Positions 5,279-5,839 of a DNA stretch of 5,839 nt are shown here, in pieces (position 1 is the first letter of the stretch; every line of letters starts with the position of its first letter). The notes below the pieces were generated by a model. That model saw only the letters and a list, made by a program, of their open reading frames with translations. It ran no database searches and was not told the origin of the DNA. Source of the stretch: DATKZB01 sp035528235 (GTDB lineage Bacteria > Planctomycetota > Phycisphaerae > FEN-1346); contig DATKZB010000379.1 of NCBI GenBank assembly GCA_035528235.1, forward strand, positions 1 through 5,839. The letters run 5' to 3'. The position numbers and the translations under genes were made by a program.

Positions 5279-5839
5279 ATGGACGTCTCCGACCAGAAAA
5301 CGCCCGACGGCCCGGCGGCGAAGGCCGAGGCCGGTCCGCCCCCGGCCGCGCCCGACAGCGGCGAGACGCGGGTCTGGGCGTTTCTCTGCCCCAGCCCCCT
5401 GTGCGACACCGAACTCATCGTCTTCCCCGAACAGGCCGGCCAATGGGTCCAGTGCCCGACGTGCGGCCTGCAACTCCGGGCGCCGACGGTCGTCCCGGGC
5501 GAGGGTGATGTCAACCTGGCGCCCCCGCGGCCGGTGCGGCGGCGCGTCGGCGACCTGACGGCGGAGGAACGCGCGTGGGTCGCCCTCCAGCAGGCCGAGA
5601 CGGGCGCCCTGCCGCGCCACCACACGCCCCCGCCCGGCGGGCCGGAAGCCTTGGCCCGCGACGCCCTGGCTCGCGAGGTGGCCCGGGCGTCCGCCGGCCA
5701 CACCGAGCCCGAGGGGCCCCCGCCCGAGGTCGCCGAGACGGCCGACGCCCTCGACGCCCTCGCCCGTCACACGCCGTCTGCGCCGGCCGCATCGTTGACG
5801 CCGCCGCGTCAGTTCGCGCCAGATGTGCCTCCTGCGCCG
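5279..5839 (+). CDS. Zinc-ribbon protein with Pro/Ala-rich tail, 3' end outside window
   Basis: 187 residues are visible with no stop before the right edge. After a short disordered, Pro/Ala-rich N-terminus comes a small treble-clef or zinc-ribbon-like module: FLCPSPLCDTELIVFP (36 to 50 or so), then WVQCPTCGLQLRAP (56-69). The four cysteines C37, C42, C59 and C62 are spaced C-x4-C-x16-C-x2-C and could bind one zinc. The remainder (from about residue 78) is rich in Pro, Ala, Arg and Glu, with helical stretches such as LTAEERAWVALQQAE (93-107) and EALARDALAREVARA (123-137). No signal peptide is seen. Similar N-terminal zinc ribbons precede unrelated domains, often membrane segments, in planctomycete proteins, so the function probably depends on the missing C-terminus. 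I do not recognise a specific family. The ATG has a ribosome binding site and the reading frame keeps a G/C-rich third position. Confidence 0.72.
   Translation, partial: MDVSDQKTPDGPAAKAEAGPPPAAPDSGETRVWAFLCPSPLCDTELIVFPEQAGQWVQCPTCGLQLRAPTVVPGEGDVNLAPPRPVRRRVGDLTAEERAWVALQQAETGALPRHHTPPPGGPEALARDALAREVARASAGHTEPEGPPPEVAETADALDALARHTPSAPAASLTPPRQFAPDVPPAP

Noticed and set aside
5072..5770. Minus-strand open frames opposite the zinc-ribbon gene
   Set aside because: The plus frame has a ribosome site and a coherent zinc-binding module; the minus frames are Arg/Gly/Ala-rich with no motif.
1..5839. CRISPR array, tRNA, rRNA, phage or toxin-antitoxin genes
   Set aside because: No regularly spaced repeats, cloverleaf, ribosomal motifs or matching proteins were seen on either strand.

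Overview
The window looks like a G+C-rich bacterial chromosome fragment, most likely from the Planctomycetota. I infer this by eye from gene types: a Gfo/Idh/MocA oxidoreductase with a Tat signal opening MNRRDFLRAAA, a LamG-fold lipoprotein, an exported right-handed beta-helix protein, and a zinc-ribbon protein with a long Pro/Ala-rich tail. No rRNA, tRNA, CRISPR array, transposase or phage gene is visible.

Left third (1-2262), minus strand. An exported Gfo/Idh/MocA-type oxidoreductase (942-2262) is followed 121 bp downstream by a sugar-type MFS permease (start 820, running off the left edge). They are probably co-transcribed and look like a carbohydrate oxidation/uptake module. The oxidoreductase carries one extra base at about position 1701. 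Removing it restores a continuous 439-residue protein that fits the family from end to end.

Centre (2263-4246). A 562-bp divergent intergenic region contains a perfect 43-bp direct repeat in two copies 169 bp apart. Between them is a perfect 25-bp inverted repeat whose arms are themselves palindromic, a REP- or MITE-like element. The second half is a leader with several possible RNA hairpins. It leads into a 473-residue secreted beta-helix protein (2825-4246, plus strand) of the kind that binds or cleaves polysaccharide.

Right third (4247-5839). A LamG/concanavalin-like putative lipoprotein (4322-5032, minus strand) converges on the beta-helix gene across 75 bp. A 246-bp divergent region rich in inverted repeats separates it from a plus-strand zinc-ribbon protein (start 5279) that runs off the right edge.

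Taken together, three of the five genes encode exported proteins and a fourth is a membrane transporter, which suggests processing of carbohydrate at the cell surface. I did not find a clearly new multi-gene system. The most unusual features are the nested palindrome flanked by long direct repeats and the single-base frameshift in an otherwise intact enzyme gene.
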